From Cliona cf. orientalis (lineage: Eukaryota; Porifera; Demospongiae; Clionaida; Clionaidae): a stretch of 64,000 bases of DNA. Position numbers and translations under genes: made by a program. Position 1 is the stretch's first letter. Every line of letters begins with the position of its first letter. The notes below the pieces were generated by a model. That model searched no databases, was not told where the DNA came from, and saw nothing but the letters and a program-made list of their open reading frames with translations. Shown piece by piece: positions 1-12,147 of the stretch. The stretch spans positions 15,902,760 through 15,966,759 of the forward strand of contig OZ005689.1 of assembly GCA_963930775.1 (NCBI GenBank), read 5' to 3'.

Positions 1-300
1 ATGCACTCTTTTAATAGGGAATGCTTTTTGCCCTGGTACCACATAAACAGCAGCGATGAGCTACGCAAGTATGTAGGAGAGGCCTTTCCAGAGAATACGA
101 TTATATGCCGTTTTTCAAGAGATCAGACCAGTTCATATCTGCAGGATCTCTGGGAAGAGTAAGCCTATAAAAATACTCAGTACTAGTGATCATCATTCAT
201 TTGTGACATGATATTTAGTGGTGTATGATGGCGGGAGGGGGGCTAGGATTAACTAAATCAAGTTTGCAGTAGAATTTGGGCAAAACTAATAAATATCTAA

Positions 301-358
301 GTGTGATGTGATGAGTATGGATGGTGGGGGGGGGGGGGGGGGGGGGGGGAAGGGGAGG
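301..358. repeat. Poly-G tract
   Basis: An almost pure run of G of about 25 bases lies in the first intron of the P-loop/PHD gene, inside a G-rich stretch. Its exact length is likely unreliable in the assembly. Confidence 0.8.
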
Positions 359-811
359 GACAGTTTGGAGCCTTATAGGTACTCAGCTGGTTATTAAAAA
401 TAACAACCTTGAGGATGTGCTGTAGACATGCAATCCTCTATCCCTTCCCCATGCTATACCCCCACAGATTTGAGGCATCTACAGGGTCTGGCTCAGAATC
501 AGAAATGGATACAGAAGGAGAAACCAAATCCACTATGAAAGCAGTAACCTGTATCGGAAGACAGCCCAACAGTGACGTATTTGTGCTTGGACCAGATTTG
601 CATTTCACATCGGATGGAAAGCACATTGAGAAAGAGAATCAGGAGTTCAAATACATTCCATTGTTGCTAAAGCAACTTGGAGCTTTGAAGAGCAGCTCTG
701 CAATTCAGTCTTTGCCAGAATGTTCGGCTGAAAAGGATGCACTCCAACATGTGGTTGAGGGTATGCAACGAATTGGTGGAGAGAATGCCATGTGTGGACT
801 ATTTTGTCTAG

Positions 812-1675
812 GTGAGTTATAGCTTTCATAATGGAATACTTTATTCGGTGTAGAAGAAATGCAAGCCTGTTAATATCCTATACTATTATAATAAATTATT
901 GCTTTATAGCAGGAGTGCATTACTAGGAGTGTGCAACGCCACAATAGTAGTACAATATTAATATCTCTTTCCAGATTTGACATCACAACCACCCTTGTAT
1001 ACATGGGCCTGAATATAAGTTGCAACCACTGAGTTACATTCTGTATAGATGCAGCTGCAGCTAGTTACTGATAGGACAGTGCAGACATAACCTTCGTGTC
1101 TTCATGGTTTTAGTGGTTGCATATTAATGATATTCTGTGATGTCAAAATTTAATCTGGTAAGAGATGTTTGCACTACTATTGTGTGCGTTGCACACTCCT
1201 AGTAATGTACTGCTGTTTATAGTAAGGATTCTTGAGCAGTGTAGATAAAATTAATATCTCTTGTCATAATAATAATAAGCATTAAGATAGATGCACTGCA
1301 GGATGCAGATGCAGCCCCAGGGTATTATGCTCTAGTATCAATGTGGTATCGTTAACTAAGGCAAATTAAAGTGCCATATTAAGGTCATGGGATGTTCACT
1401 TAGCTATCAAATCTCCTGCAGAGTTGACCATGCATAGAACAGCAATTCTGAGCTCAGTGACAACTCTACAGGAGACTTGACAGCTATTAAGTGCTTGATC
1501 ATCTTGGTATTATGCAACTGTCATGGGGCTATAGCCAGTATGGGATCACCTATGTCTGGCACCCATGCTTATAATGACAGCTATAGTAAGAGAATCTCCC
1601 ATGACCTTTAAATTCATGATCAATTGGCATGTCAGTGTGGCAGTGCAGTACTCTATTCCTGCTATATACACATAG
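812..1675. other. Intron 2 of the P-loop/PHD gene
   Basis: The donor is GTGAGT at 812 and the acceptor is AG at 1674-1675. The phase fits, with one base left from the upstream exon. The interior has no convincing coding sequence. It contains near-complementary stretches such as GTGTGCAACGCCACAATAGT near 930 and its inverse near 1175-1200, suggesting an old inverted-repeat insertion. Confidence 0.5.
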
Positions 1676-2392
1676 GTGGAGCTATTCTGTCATTATTCTA
1701 TGACTCTGTACAGAGAAGGTGTGGTAGCGTGGCTATACCAGTTGTATTTGGAAAAGTCAGTGCTGGTAAATCCAATATGCTCCGTATGGCTCTGGCCATG
1801 TGCAACAACCTCGACAGAGGTTTTATTACCCATCTAACCGAGAGCTCTGGTCGCCATAAATTGGCTGGCTCATTACCATTTGTTTACGATGACCCTAGCA
1901 ATTGTGAAACCAAGTTCAAGCAGCTGCTAGTTGAAGCATATGGTGGGGCTTCAATGGAAAATCAACGTGAAAATATTAGTGCCCATTGCGTTCCAATTAT
2001 CAGCGCAAACCTGGATGTAATTGACAAGCTGACAGCAGCTGTACCAAGGTAATAATTTCAAATCATGAGACGCATAATTATCATTTCCAGATAATGATTA
2101 TAGGTACATAAGCAGGTGTGTACTTCTACCATGTTGTGGTTTGGCATCATCTGTTGAGTTGGATGTCCTATCTGAGTTACTTTCAGTTGCCGGAGCTGCA
2201 TTCCCGCAGGCCTTACGTGTTGGACATTACATTACACAAATGTCTGCAGATAAGGTATACGCCATCAGAGAGAAGTTCTGCAGGAAAGTTGAAATAAGTG
2301 AAGATAGACAGGATTCTAGACTGACGACACACTATTCCTTATTCATTGCTTGTGTGAAGAAGGTAAAACATAACAATAATTATTATTAGTTA

Positions 2393-2525
2393 GACACTGT
2401 TTACGAGGCTTCTATGTGATTTAGAAGACTAAAGGGCTCTATGTAGAATCCCAAGAGAGGCGAGGGTTCTCTGTTACAGAGCCCTGAGGTCTTCTAAATC
2501 ATGTGGAAACTGCCTAAACAGTATC
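2393..2525. repeat. Hairpin element 1, CCC-AAG/CGAGGG core
   Basis: An interrupted palindrome has outer arms CTGTTTA / TAAACAG, middle arms GATTTAGAAGAC / GTCTTCTAAATC and inner arms AGGGCTCT / AGAGCCCT. The core is GAATCCCAAG..CGAGGGTTC. The same core with unrelated arms appears at 17467-17586 and 26270-26404. Confidence 0.75.
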
Positions 2526-2849
2526 AATAAGTTTAGATCATAGTAAACACTTTAATAGCCTGAGGATACAAGATGTAGGGGTTCTATCAAAATCGTATAC
2601 CACATATTATAAATCCCTGCTAATGACTAATCAGATTGCAATATTTGTTACAATTATGATCTAATAGTAATAATTAACCCTAGATAAATCAGAAGGGTGA
2701 CAGTTCTCTGTTATGGTATGACATAGCATAGGTGCATATGCTGTGGTGTACTCAACTAGTAGGCTGAATGCCCCAAGGATTTTGAATCCTCCCGTGTTGA
2801 ATGGTAAGGGTCGTCTGAGAGAAAAGTACGCATTTGAGGTATACTCTGC

Positions 2850-3008
2850 AGTGGACAAGTCCTGCCCAGAGGTGCAGTAGTGCGCAGCTGTTACATGGCA
2901 CCTATAGCTACATCAGCTACATCAGCTACATGCATGACTGGTTGCCATTCTGTCTTTGCTGGTCAGTTGTCAACAGTGTAAACAGGGAGTGGCTCTCAAG
3001 TGCGTAAT
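2850..3008 (+). repeat. Dispersed repeat R1, copy 1
   Basis: This copy matches 19088-19205 in reverse orientation. Shared blocks include AAGTCCTGCCCAG, GGTTGCCATTCTGT, GCTGGTCAGTTGTCAA and GTGGCTCTCAAGTGC. It lies in the fourth intron of the P-loop/PHD gene. Confidence 0.7.
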
Positions 3009-3284
3009 TCGGGGTATACAATAATTACTGGTATGTCACTGAGGCTTTCAGTCATAGCCAGGTCTACTTCAAATTCTAGATCATGCACTGATTCTGAAGA
3101 AAACACCATTTTAAGTGCAGGGTATGCAGATACTGATTCGATCAGAACAGCCCTACACAGTGAGCCATGCTATGCACGCGCACGAATCATGTAGCAGTGA
3201 AGGCTCTGTACTCCAGTGCATTCATATTAGTTATGAAAAACGTGACCACATCCCCAGTAGCTTCATAGTTCTAATGGTTCATAT

Positions 3285-3600
3285 TATGGTAAAAAGGTCG
3301 TCAATATAGTGCGTACACCGTTCAAGCCACATCGATGCTGGCGCCTCAATCGCAGAGACGGAGTCTGAGACAGACTCTCGACCTCGACAATAATAAGTTT
3401 CAATCACAGGAGATGAAGTTGACACTACCATAAAGCTTCCGAACATCAGGTTGGTCGCAGCATGGCTAACTTTATTTATCCACGGGATTACATCCGCCAA
3501 TAAACTGCGTGAAGTTCGGCCAGCGGTACTTATCAGCACTCAGCTTGTAATGTATTCACTGGATACAGTCAGGAAGGATAGATTATATCATCATTACCTA
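3285..3600 (+). repeat. Dispersed repeat R2, copy 1
   Basis: It starts near GGTAAAAAGGTCGTCAATAT, continues through GGCGCCTCAATCGCAGAGAC and CTCTCGACCTCGAC, and later contains GTGAAGTTCGGCC. Related copies are at 14360-14465 (reverse) and 37495-37980. The open frames in it are not supported as protein, because conservation is spread along the DNA in all copies. Confidence 0.65.
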
Positions 3601-6374
3601 ATAATCACAGAAAAGTCAATTGCTACTGGGGATGTAATATTGCGAGCTATAGGGCATCATGCACGGAAATTAAATAGAACATGCATAATATACTATGTGT
3701 ACGACTAGATTATTAAGAAGGTCAAAGTACCCGGCATAACTGTGAAAGACATGTGGCGATACATTGAGAATGTTGTTGGTCCAGAAGTGATCTCCCGTCA
3801 GACGCCAATGAAGGAAACTCAAGAGAGTGACAATGACATAGAGAAACTGTTGGAGAAGATGGTGGATAAGAAACCTTCCTTATCAAAGGTGCTTTATTTC
3901 TCTAGTATTATTATGTCCAGGATATTGTATATCAATTACTAAGCAGGTCCTGAGATGTGTTAATCCATCTATAAGTTACACTGATCCAAAAACCAGAGTC
4001 AGTGTTCCTGGTGTTGCCATATCCCTGAATCTCTTCCTTAAACACTTGGATGGAATTGGAATTGAACACCCATCAGCTGATATCATCAGGAAACGTTTGC
4101 ACAGGCGAGAGAGGGCTGTCATTGGAAGATACAAGCAATACTTCTTGACAGGAAAGTCTAAGGATTGAAAAATTACCAGATCAGGTCCACATGCCAAGAC
4201 TCACGTTAAGTGCCGAACATCAGTGGCCATCCCCAAGGACTGGGTATCAGAGTATGTCTACAATTTCTTGATCGGTATATTTATTAGCACTAACTAACAG
4301 TGCATGATTAGGCACCCTATAGCCCTGTTTACACGTAGTGCTAACCTCAAAGTCCATGTTAACGTGCTAACCCATTTGTAAACCGAGGTAGCTAGTTAAT
4401 CCGGGGAATTTGAAGTGGGTTACATGCATAGTAGTGGACTATGAATATCTTTACTTGGGTTAAGCACATATTCGTGTACGTAAGTGCAATTTAATCTAAA
4501 CTGGTTTGGTACGTGTAATGGGGCTTATGTGTGTGAGGCCCAACACTAAATATTATACAAGATAACCACGTACCATACCTATAACTATAGTGATGTTCAT
4601 GTGCATATGCTGCATCTGTATCTATCTGTGTAGATGAGCATACCCTAGTAATAGTATGATAGACCAATAATGATAATAATATTGTACGTAGATAAAGATA
4701 GAAATCAAGAAAATACTGAAGGTGATGGAAACGATGGAGGTAGTGAAGTTGGCCCCGGAGATTTGTATGGAGAGGACTCAGGCACTGAAGGTGATGGAGA
4801 AGAGCTCGAACGTGGTAGTGAAGTTAACCCTGGAGATTTTGAAGGAGATAGTTTGGGGATTAGGAGAAGCCTATCTGAAGGTGAAGTTATAGAGGAAAAC
4901 ACTGAGCTGTCAGTTACAGGTATGCAAAGTGAGATACAAGAGGCTATCAGTGAAGGTGACCTGACTACACCAATGGGTGCAGAGGTTAATCAAGGTAATT
5001 TTATCATAATATTTTATTCCTAATAGGCAATTTTTAATGTTATAGTTACTGAAAGTGTAAATGATACTAACTCAGAGAATAGTAGTAATTCCCAGGAAAT
5101 GACAGTTATCAGCGCTAGCTCGGTAATTAAAGAAACTCCCATTGCAAGTGAGTCATTGTGATCATAATAATAATTATTTATTATAATAATTATAGTGATA
5201 CCAATTATAGTATACTATATATTATTATTATTATCTGCCTACATAAGAGCACAGATGCAAGAGTGGAGAAAGAATTGATGAGATTTCTGTGAGAAGAAAA
5301 CTAGAACGTAAGAAAAAATCAATGTATTGTTGAATGGTCTGAACCCAAATATTTTTATTGAAGTATGCAAATTTAATCATGACAATCAATTGATACTACA
5401 GATAACTTCCTTTTTAATCAACCTATAATACTGACCTAATTAATCTATCCCATCAATGTCCGTTGACAAGAACTTGTTAATTTGGCATGCGATAATCCAT
5501 CAGTTTACTCGTATACAGTTTCACTACCTGACATCCAGCCAAGTAGTCGTAACTTACACAACTTGGGCTGAGCCCAATTAGGAGACCAAGTATGCTTTCT
5601 AATAATATTATTATTATATTATAATATAGTCATGCAACTGATTAACGCACTCTAATAGAGCTAACCAGATGCATTTGGAAACAACGTTTGGATCACTACG
5701 GTCTGTCTCCCAAGAAGAATCTTCACTGTGAGTAGAAAAATTATAGCAAGCTGAATATTGCAGAATCTGACGAAAATTATGTTAATCGCTATACTTAGGT
5801 AAACTTCCGATAGTTGCTCATATCATGAAGAAGCAAATTTCTTGCAGGATTCGAAAAGGTATAAATGATTAATGCATAGCCAAATTATTAGTGTGTATAA
5901 TGTATCAGATTCTAAAATCTTACAGATAACACTAAGTACCTGAGCAAGTTGAGATCAAAATCAAAGGGCAAGTCAGGTAAACTGACGTATCTATTGTAGA
6001 CCTACTCCATCGTATTGAATGTTACTATTGTATAGGTACAGCAGAGGATTCTGGACCATGTGCTGCAGATAGGTGCATCATTGATCAAGCACCAAAGAAG
6101 ATGAAGTCAATTCGATGGCTAGGTTGCGAGTCATGTGATAAGTGGTTTCATGGCTTCTGCATAAAGGCTAGACCTAGCGATTACCGTAAAAAAAACTGGT
6201 TATGCAGCAAATGCAACACTGAATGACTGAATAACTATTGCTATTCCTCTATGGACTTTTTTCTCTAATTTCATTACCACTTTATCCAGATTCCTACATG
6301 TACTTATTATAATAATAAAGAAGCTGAATAACCACCCTTTAGACTGCATTGTATTATACGATGTACAAGGTTTG

Positions 6375-7690
6375 TGAGGATACCCGCTACACCCTAATGT
6401 GTGTGAGCTTGTAATCATGTGAACATGGATGTACATACCCTAATGTGAGTGAGCTTGTGAACAGGTGAACAGGTGAACATGGATGTACATACCCTAATGT
6501 GTGTGAGCTTGTGATCATGTGAACATGCATGGATATACCTTAATGTGTGTGAGCTTGTGAGCATGTGAACATGGATCATATACCCTAATGTGTGTGAGTT
6601 TGTGAGCATGTGAACATGGATAATATATCCTAGTATGATTGTGTGAGCTTGTGAACATGTGAACATAGATGTACCCTAATGCATATGCGAGCATGTGAAC
6701 ATGGATATACCTTAATGTGTGTGAGCTTGTGAGCATGTGAACATGGATATACCCTAATGTGTGTGAGCTTGTGAGCATGTGAACATGGATATACCTTAAT
6801 GTGTGTGAGCTTGTGAGCATGTGAACATGGATCATATACCCTAATGTGTGTGAGCTTGTGAGCATGTGAATATGGATAATATATTAGTATGATTGTGTGA
6901 GCTTGTGAACATGTGAACATAGATGTACCCTAATGCATATGTGAGCATGTGAACACGGATATACCTTAATGTGTGTGAGCTTGTGAGCATGTGAACATGG
7001 ATCATATACCCTAATGTGTGTGAGTTTGTGAGCATGTGAACATGGATAATATATCCTAGTATGATTGTGTGAGCTTGTAACATAGATGTACCCTAATGCA
7101 TATGCGAGCATGTGAACACGGATATACCTTAATGTGTGTGAGCTTGTGAGCATGTGAATATGGATAATATATTAGTATGATTGTGTGAGCTTGTGAACAT
7201 GTGAACATAGATGTACCCTAATGCATATGTGAGCATGTGAACACGGATATACCTTAATGTGTGTGAGCTTGTGAGCATATGAACATGGATATAGCGTGTG
7301 TGAGCATGTGAGCATGGATGTACATACCTGAGCTTGTGAACATGGATATTATATTATCCTAATGTGTGAACATGGATATGCCCTAATGTATGTGAGAATG
7401 CCGAACCCTAATTATTAATGTGTGTGAGCTTGTGAGCATGTGAACATGGATATTATACCCTAATGTATGTGAGCATGCACTTGGAACATGGATACCCACT
7501 ACCCTAATGTGTGTGAGCTTGTGAACATGTGAACATGGATATCCACTAGCCTAATGATTGAGAGCTTGTACATGTGAACATGTGCCTCGGAGCAATGAGT
7601 ACCCCTACCCTAATTTAATCTGTGAGTTTGTGAGCACATGAACATGGATTGACATATGAAATGTGTGTTAGCTTGTGAGCATGTGAATAT
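6375..7690. repeat. 42-bp minisatellite array
   Basis: Tandem units read approximately ATATACCTTAATGTGTGTGA followed by GCTTGTGAGCATGTGAACATGG. About 25-30 variably degenerate copies are present. A longer higher-order unit with ...TAGTATGATTGTGTGAGC... and GATGTACCCTAATGCATATG recurs near 6630, 6890, 7060 and 7180. Reverse-strand open frames rich in H-K-L-T-H are by-products of the repeat. Confidence 0.9.
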
Positions 7691-7720
7691 ACCTACAATG
7701 ATAGCTTAAGCACTAGCACT

Positions 7721-7792
7721 TAGCCCTGTCCCCACACCACTCCCACATTTCAATAACATTGAAAACATGGGAGTGACCTGGGGACAAGACTA
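7721..7792. repeat. Short foldback with TAGCCCTGTCCCC ends
   Basis: This 72-bp near-palindrome begins TAGCCCTGTCCCCAC and ends GTGACCTGGGGACAAGACTA. Its internal arms (ACTCCCACATTTCAAT and its inverse) resemble the ends of the 6-kb helicase transposon at 19911-25886. No clear target duplication is seen. Confidence 0.6.
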
Positions 7793-7799
7793 TAATAAC

Positions 7800-8470
7800 T
7801 TGCATAATCATTAAGTACTAGTGTGCTTATGAGCACGCGCATGAAACACCATGCAGGAATAAGTTATGCATAAACATTATTAGCTATGGATTACTTTAGC
7901 AAATGCAAGTTATACTCAATACTTACTTAGGATACGTGACAAGTGGGGTGTCACAAAACTTTTGTGCTCAAACACTCATTCTCAAATCATGCATTGTATC
8001 GTGCATGCATAAATAATTCTCGTCAAGATGAAGATACATAGCTTATAATATGACATTGTACTGGTACCCTAGCATTATTAGAAAGGTATAATTATTATAA
8101 GGTGCTCGGCAAAAATAGATAGTAATGGTCGTTAATGGTGCTATCGACATCGTATGTGTAAATGGTCGCACATGTAATAAGTGTTAAGCGACCACCGAAC
8201 TCCTTGCCCGTGCTATTCGCACTTATTTATCATACAGGTGAGGAGTAACTAAAATCTGCCACGTGCATGTGATTTGTAATTAGACTAGCCTGTTGACGTG
8301 ACAACCAAGAATAATTATAATCATAAGCAAACTTTGAAAGCTAGAAGCAGCAGGATTATCATTCCACATGGATACATCACTATCCTCTTCCTTCATCTTT
8401 TCTGCCCAATAGTAAGTCTGTGGATATATGAAACTCTTTTATATTAGCATGTTAGCATGAAAAATTCGTT
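7800..8470. other. AT-rich intergenic DNA
   Basis: No coding potential or recognised repeat. The stretch separates the satellite from the retroelement relic. Confidence 0.5.
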
Positions 8471-8474
8471 TATG

Positions 8475-9660
8475 ATTCCATTACTCGTGCATATCGATAA
8501 GATAAGATACTCTTCCCACTCTCTTCAGCACCTGATATAGCTCTTGCCATTGTGTTAGCAGCTGGTTGGGGATGTCAGCAAGTGTACTAGTGTTGGATCC
8601 CCTGCATGGAGCAAATTCTCTTAGTCTCGCATTTTTGTCGTACATGTAGCTACATGTACCATTATTTATTGCTCTTTCTTGAGACTGACTCTCTTTTGCA
8701 ATGTCTGTAATCTCTCTAAGCTTATCTTTTGTTGATAATACATAGCTTACAACGCTGCCATCGCTTAGCTTACTGACCTCCTATGACTCCTTCAACACAT
8801 CCAGTGGTCCCCTTAATAAGTTACTACAATATTATTGTAACAATTTAAACGGATAAATCTTGTGGAGGCCTGTGGTATTTCTCTTTAGGTGAATAGTAGA
8901 TAAGGAATGAATGAGCTTATCCCCATCCTTTCCTTCAGTAGTAGCTGTCCTATGGGTGGAGCATTAAACTTAATTTTACTTCAGAGTCTGGTTGAAAAGT
9001 TGCATCAGTGCAAGCCATCCATTTGAGGGTGGTATGGGGTTGTATAGAATTGGATGAACATGTAGCAGTTGGTAAAGCTCTGCCAGCAGTTGAGAGATGA
9101 AATTAATTGCTCCCCTGGTCTATTAAGATCTCCTTAGGCATTCGAACTCTCGTCATCGAGTATTGCTTCGAGCGCTTCTTCGATCGTGTATATACCTCGA
9201 GGCCATGATTTTTACACGTTGCTGTCGATCCGTGTGGTTTGAACGCAAAATGCCACTTCCGTTTTTCCTTAGCAACCAGAGCGCGATTTGCTAGGGGCTT
9301 TGCATAATGAAAGAGCACTATATTGCGCACTGTATCGCTTGCATTAGAGCTATTGACGACCAACATTTCGCACTGGAGCAGTCATTTTGCGAGGTCACCA
9401 CCCCAAAACGGAATTATCCGTTTACAGCGGTGAAAGGGTTATTCAGCATCAATACTTTTCTGTTTTCAGTGGTACTGCATCAGGATAGTGTGTAGCACAA
9501 TCACATAAGATTAGAATATACATATTTCCCTCATGGCTGTGAGGTAAGGGTCCAACCATATCCATGGCTATCAAGAAAATGGCTCTGAGATAATTCTCAA
9601 CTTGGGGATGAGACTCCCGGGAGGCTGGAGGATCCTGCAGATTGCTACACTAGTACTGCT
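8475..9660 (-). pseudogene. Ty3/gypsy integrase relic
   Basis: Read on the minus strand, shifted frames give consecutive integrase landmarks. Near 9610-9460 is IAMDMVGPLP followed by HYPDAVPL. Near 9160-9110 is MPKEILIDQG. Near 9060-8990 is degraded HPQTDG-like sequence. Near 8810-8480 is the C-terminal part, including RGPLDVLKE, SYVLSTKDKL, LLTQWQELYQV and a terminal IDMHE followed by a stop. Many frameshifts and stops make it dead. Roughly 250-290 bp (about 9165-9450) between the D-rich and DQG blocks does not fit integrase and is probably a later insertion. Known family: Ty3/gypsy RVE integrase, which joins retroelement cDNA to chromosomal DNA. No LTRs were identified. Confidence 0.75.
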
Positions 9661-9954
9661 AGCTACATGCACTTATACCGAATATTGAAGTGACTGCACT
9701 GTTATCCTCTCCGGAGCCAGTGTTTGTACCACAGTGTGAGGTCATTCTTATATAACCATGGCATGTAGGAATTGGAAATTCACTCCTATCCGGATGTAGT
9801 GCACTATTATATCTGCTTAGAACTGTCTACACTGATCTTCAAATACATAGGGTAGTATACCGACAGATGACACAAGAGGTCATCTTAGAATGCAAGAAAA
9901 TTAATATGAGCTAATTGATGGTGTATTACATTTCCAGACTCGATCCTGGTCACT

Positions 9955-10245
9955 GATGTCATTGTCGTTATCAGCACGAAAATCGCCAGATCTCGAGTTT
10001 TAGGTGTCTGTGCGTGCTGTAAGCACAATCAATCGATAGATATCGGTGAAAAACTGGCTTGTAAGGGCGGGCTTTGAATTGCTCAAAAATACTTACCAGT
10101 GCTACAAATCATGCATTTTCTGTTCAGCATGCCTGTGGTTTATCGACCACACCCACTCTTTCAGCATGCTGATGCGACTGCATATTATGCTTAAGCTCAG
10201 TGTTGGAAAGGGTCATCAGGTCATAAAACAGCTCTGCCGTGATAA
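9955..10245 (+). repeat. Dispersed repeat R3, copy 1
   Basis: This copy is about 85% similar by eye to the reverse complement of 47115-47405. Shared blocks include GCACGAAAATCGCCAGATCT, CATTTTCTGTTCAGCATGCC and GTTTATCGACCACACCCACT. It is non-coding and probably a MITE or SINE fragment. Confidence 0.75.
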
Positions 10246-10272
10246 TCTACTATAATGTCATCCTACCACACA

Positions 10273-12147
10273 GTGCTTTTTTCTGGCCTTGAAAACCAAG
10301 TAGTACCCCTTGAAGAGGTATAGTTGATATTAGGTGCCATGCTCGAGGGAATGCAGTTTACTGGCATATCAATGGTACTGATCCTCAAACGAGAGAACAA
10401 GATTACATCAGAAAAGGCTTCCAATTTACATATGACACAACTCGACATCTGAATATGCTAAATGAACACAACAACACTATGAGAGTTGAGGCTCGCCTGG
10501 GTAACAATAATACACTAATTAGCTGTATTGTTTTCATCTATGGGCAGCCAGAATTTAGCCAAGAGGAGACTCTCGTTATTGCTGGTGAGAAGTATTGTTG
10601 TACTCATGTGACTTCATAGTTAATGTGTAGTTTATGAGTGTAATGCCTGGTTAGATACTCCATTTCATGCAACATTAATAATTAGGTCCCCCATTGGTTC
10701 CAAATTTGGACCACAGACAAGCTCTATCGAGCAATGACTCAGCTGCAATTGTTCACACTCTCAGTTGGGATGCACCTTTCTCATGGTCAAACTTCCCCAT
10801 CATTAGTTGTGTTATCAACATCACCAACCTCATGAATGGAGTAGCAAATTAAATGTGACAACAATACGTGGTAATGAGTCTAATCTCACCACTCACGTGT
10901 TCACCAGTTATGGAGATAGGTGTTATGGAATAGACATCTCTGTCATTGCAACTAATACTATTAGTGACAGTGAACCTGCTACACTGTCAGTGGGTCATCC
11001 CATTAGTACGTTCATCACAGATTTGATGTTATGTTAATAAGTGAAATCATTTTCTCATTAATTTTCTTCAGTTATACAGAAAATTGGAGAGATAGAAACA
11101 ACCATTACTTTCTCATCAAGTGGAGCACCCCATGTTTGGCTGAGTTTTATGGTATAGTAAACATATCCCGGTACTAGTACACACATTGCATTATTCAATA
11201 TTGCTCTGCATAGATTCCAGATATTTGTCCTGAATATCAAACTGGTACATATAATATTACTATGTACGACGTTGAAGGTCAAGCACTTCACCACTTTGGA
11301 CCAACACAATTCATGGCCACACAAGAAGATGATGATTCTATAATAGTTAGAGAAATTAAGACTGGTTTTATGAAAAATCGCAACTATTCCATAACAGTTG
11401 GTACAGAGAGCATAGGAATTTCGCACTCTAAAGAAAAGATGTTTAGTAAGCATAGACTATCCCATGCATGCATACTGTTATACTATAACTCTAAAATAAT
11501 TTTTATGCTTTGTATAAGGTACATTGTTTACTGGATGTCACATTCCAATTGAAGACCATGAAACTGGCTCTGTAAGGGCTGCCATTGCACAGACTAGTGA
11601 ATCATGTGTAATAGCCAGTTCTGTAGTTGGAGGAGGTGTGTTAATGATCTTGTTCTTGGCCCTGATCGTGTTGACTATTGTAAAGATACTAAGACGAACT
11701 ATCAAGAAGAAATGTAGGTCACACTTATTATCTTATTCAGGTCATTCATTTATACAACTTGTAGCATTCAGAAGAGGAAGTAATGTACTGGAGCATCAAG
11801 GAAGTAACGTATGTACACGTGTGCCTACAAGCTTAAAAGTTCAAGCCAGTAATCCTATTTATGAGGGAGCAATTTACGAGACTACCCCTGGTGAATCAGC
11901 CAAGTCTTTACCGGACTCAACAATGTCCCCAAACACACCTTCAGCAGAACAGACTTGCCGCTACACATTTGATTTGGCACCCAAGCTTCCAGCTCCAAGA
12001 AAAATGTCACTAAACCAGGAATCATGTGAAAGTAGCCATGATCTGTCCTTGGGTTCACTCAAGCCAGCTGAACTCTCAGCCTCCGAATTTGACTGTCTCT
12101 CAACAGATGGGTACATGGCAATGACTAGTGTGACATCAAACAATTGA
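10273..12147 (+). pseudogene. Ig/FN3-like type I membrane receptor, frameshifted
   Basis: Exon 10273-10584 encodes an Ig-like domain (CHARGNAVYWHINGT) but needs a frame change near 10315, after VVPLEE. Exon 10686-10989 is FN3-like (HTLSWDAPFSWSNFPII) and needs a shift near 10845. A small exon lies near 11072-11150. Exon 11214-11444 continues the ectodomain and donates a single A that fits the next exon at 11519. The last exon, to 12147, has one membrane helix (VLMILFLALIVLTIVKIL), a basic stop-transfer stretch and a tail with tyrosine motifs (NPIYEGAIYE, DGYMAM). The expected product is a surface receptor or adhesion protein with a signalling tail. Two frameshifts suggest a decaying gene or local sequence errors. 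The upstream part, including any signal peptide, was not found. Confidence 0.6.

Larger units (their letters stand above)
1..6226 (+). pseudogene. P-loop ATPase / PHD-finger gene, multi-exon, one in-frame stop
   Basis: Visible exons are 1-158, 468-811, 1676-2048, 2116-2364, 3718-3889, 3955-4251, 4692-4995, 5046-5149, several small ones around 5260-5980, and 6036-6226. The first six join in phase at GT-AG sites. The 1676-2048 exon has a Walker A motif (GKVSAGKS), a Walker-B-like PFVYDDP and a sensor-like PIISANL, resembling DUF927/SF3-type ATPases. Exon 4692-4995 is very acidic and low complexity. The last exon is a C4HC3-type PHD-like finger (CAADRC, CESC, HGFC, CSKC) ending at TGA 6224-6226. 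An in-frame TGA at 4166-4168 is followed by more open frame, so it is either a nonsense mutation or a sequencing error. The 1.35-kb intron 2365-3717 holds a hairpin and two dispersed repeats. The gene probably continues upstream of the window. It may be a host gene family or an uncharacterised mobile element. The function is not known to me. Confidence 0.55.

Noticed and set aside
3279..3708. Open frames over repeat R2 with a similar short stretch in the 37755-37967 frame
   Set aside because: The similarity follows the DNA repeat, extends outside the frames and is interrupted in the other copies.
6415..7153. Overlapping minus-strand frames of 80-116 codons rich in H, K, L and T
   Set aside because: They are translations of the 42-bp satellite. 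A 42-base unit stays in frame by arithmetic, and no start context or domain is present.
6375..7690. CRISPR-like array
   Set aside because: Units are contiguous without unique spacers and the DNA is eukaryotic.
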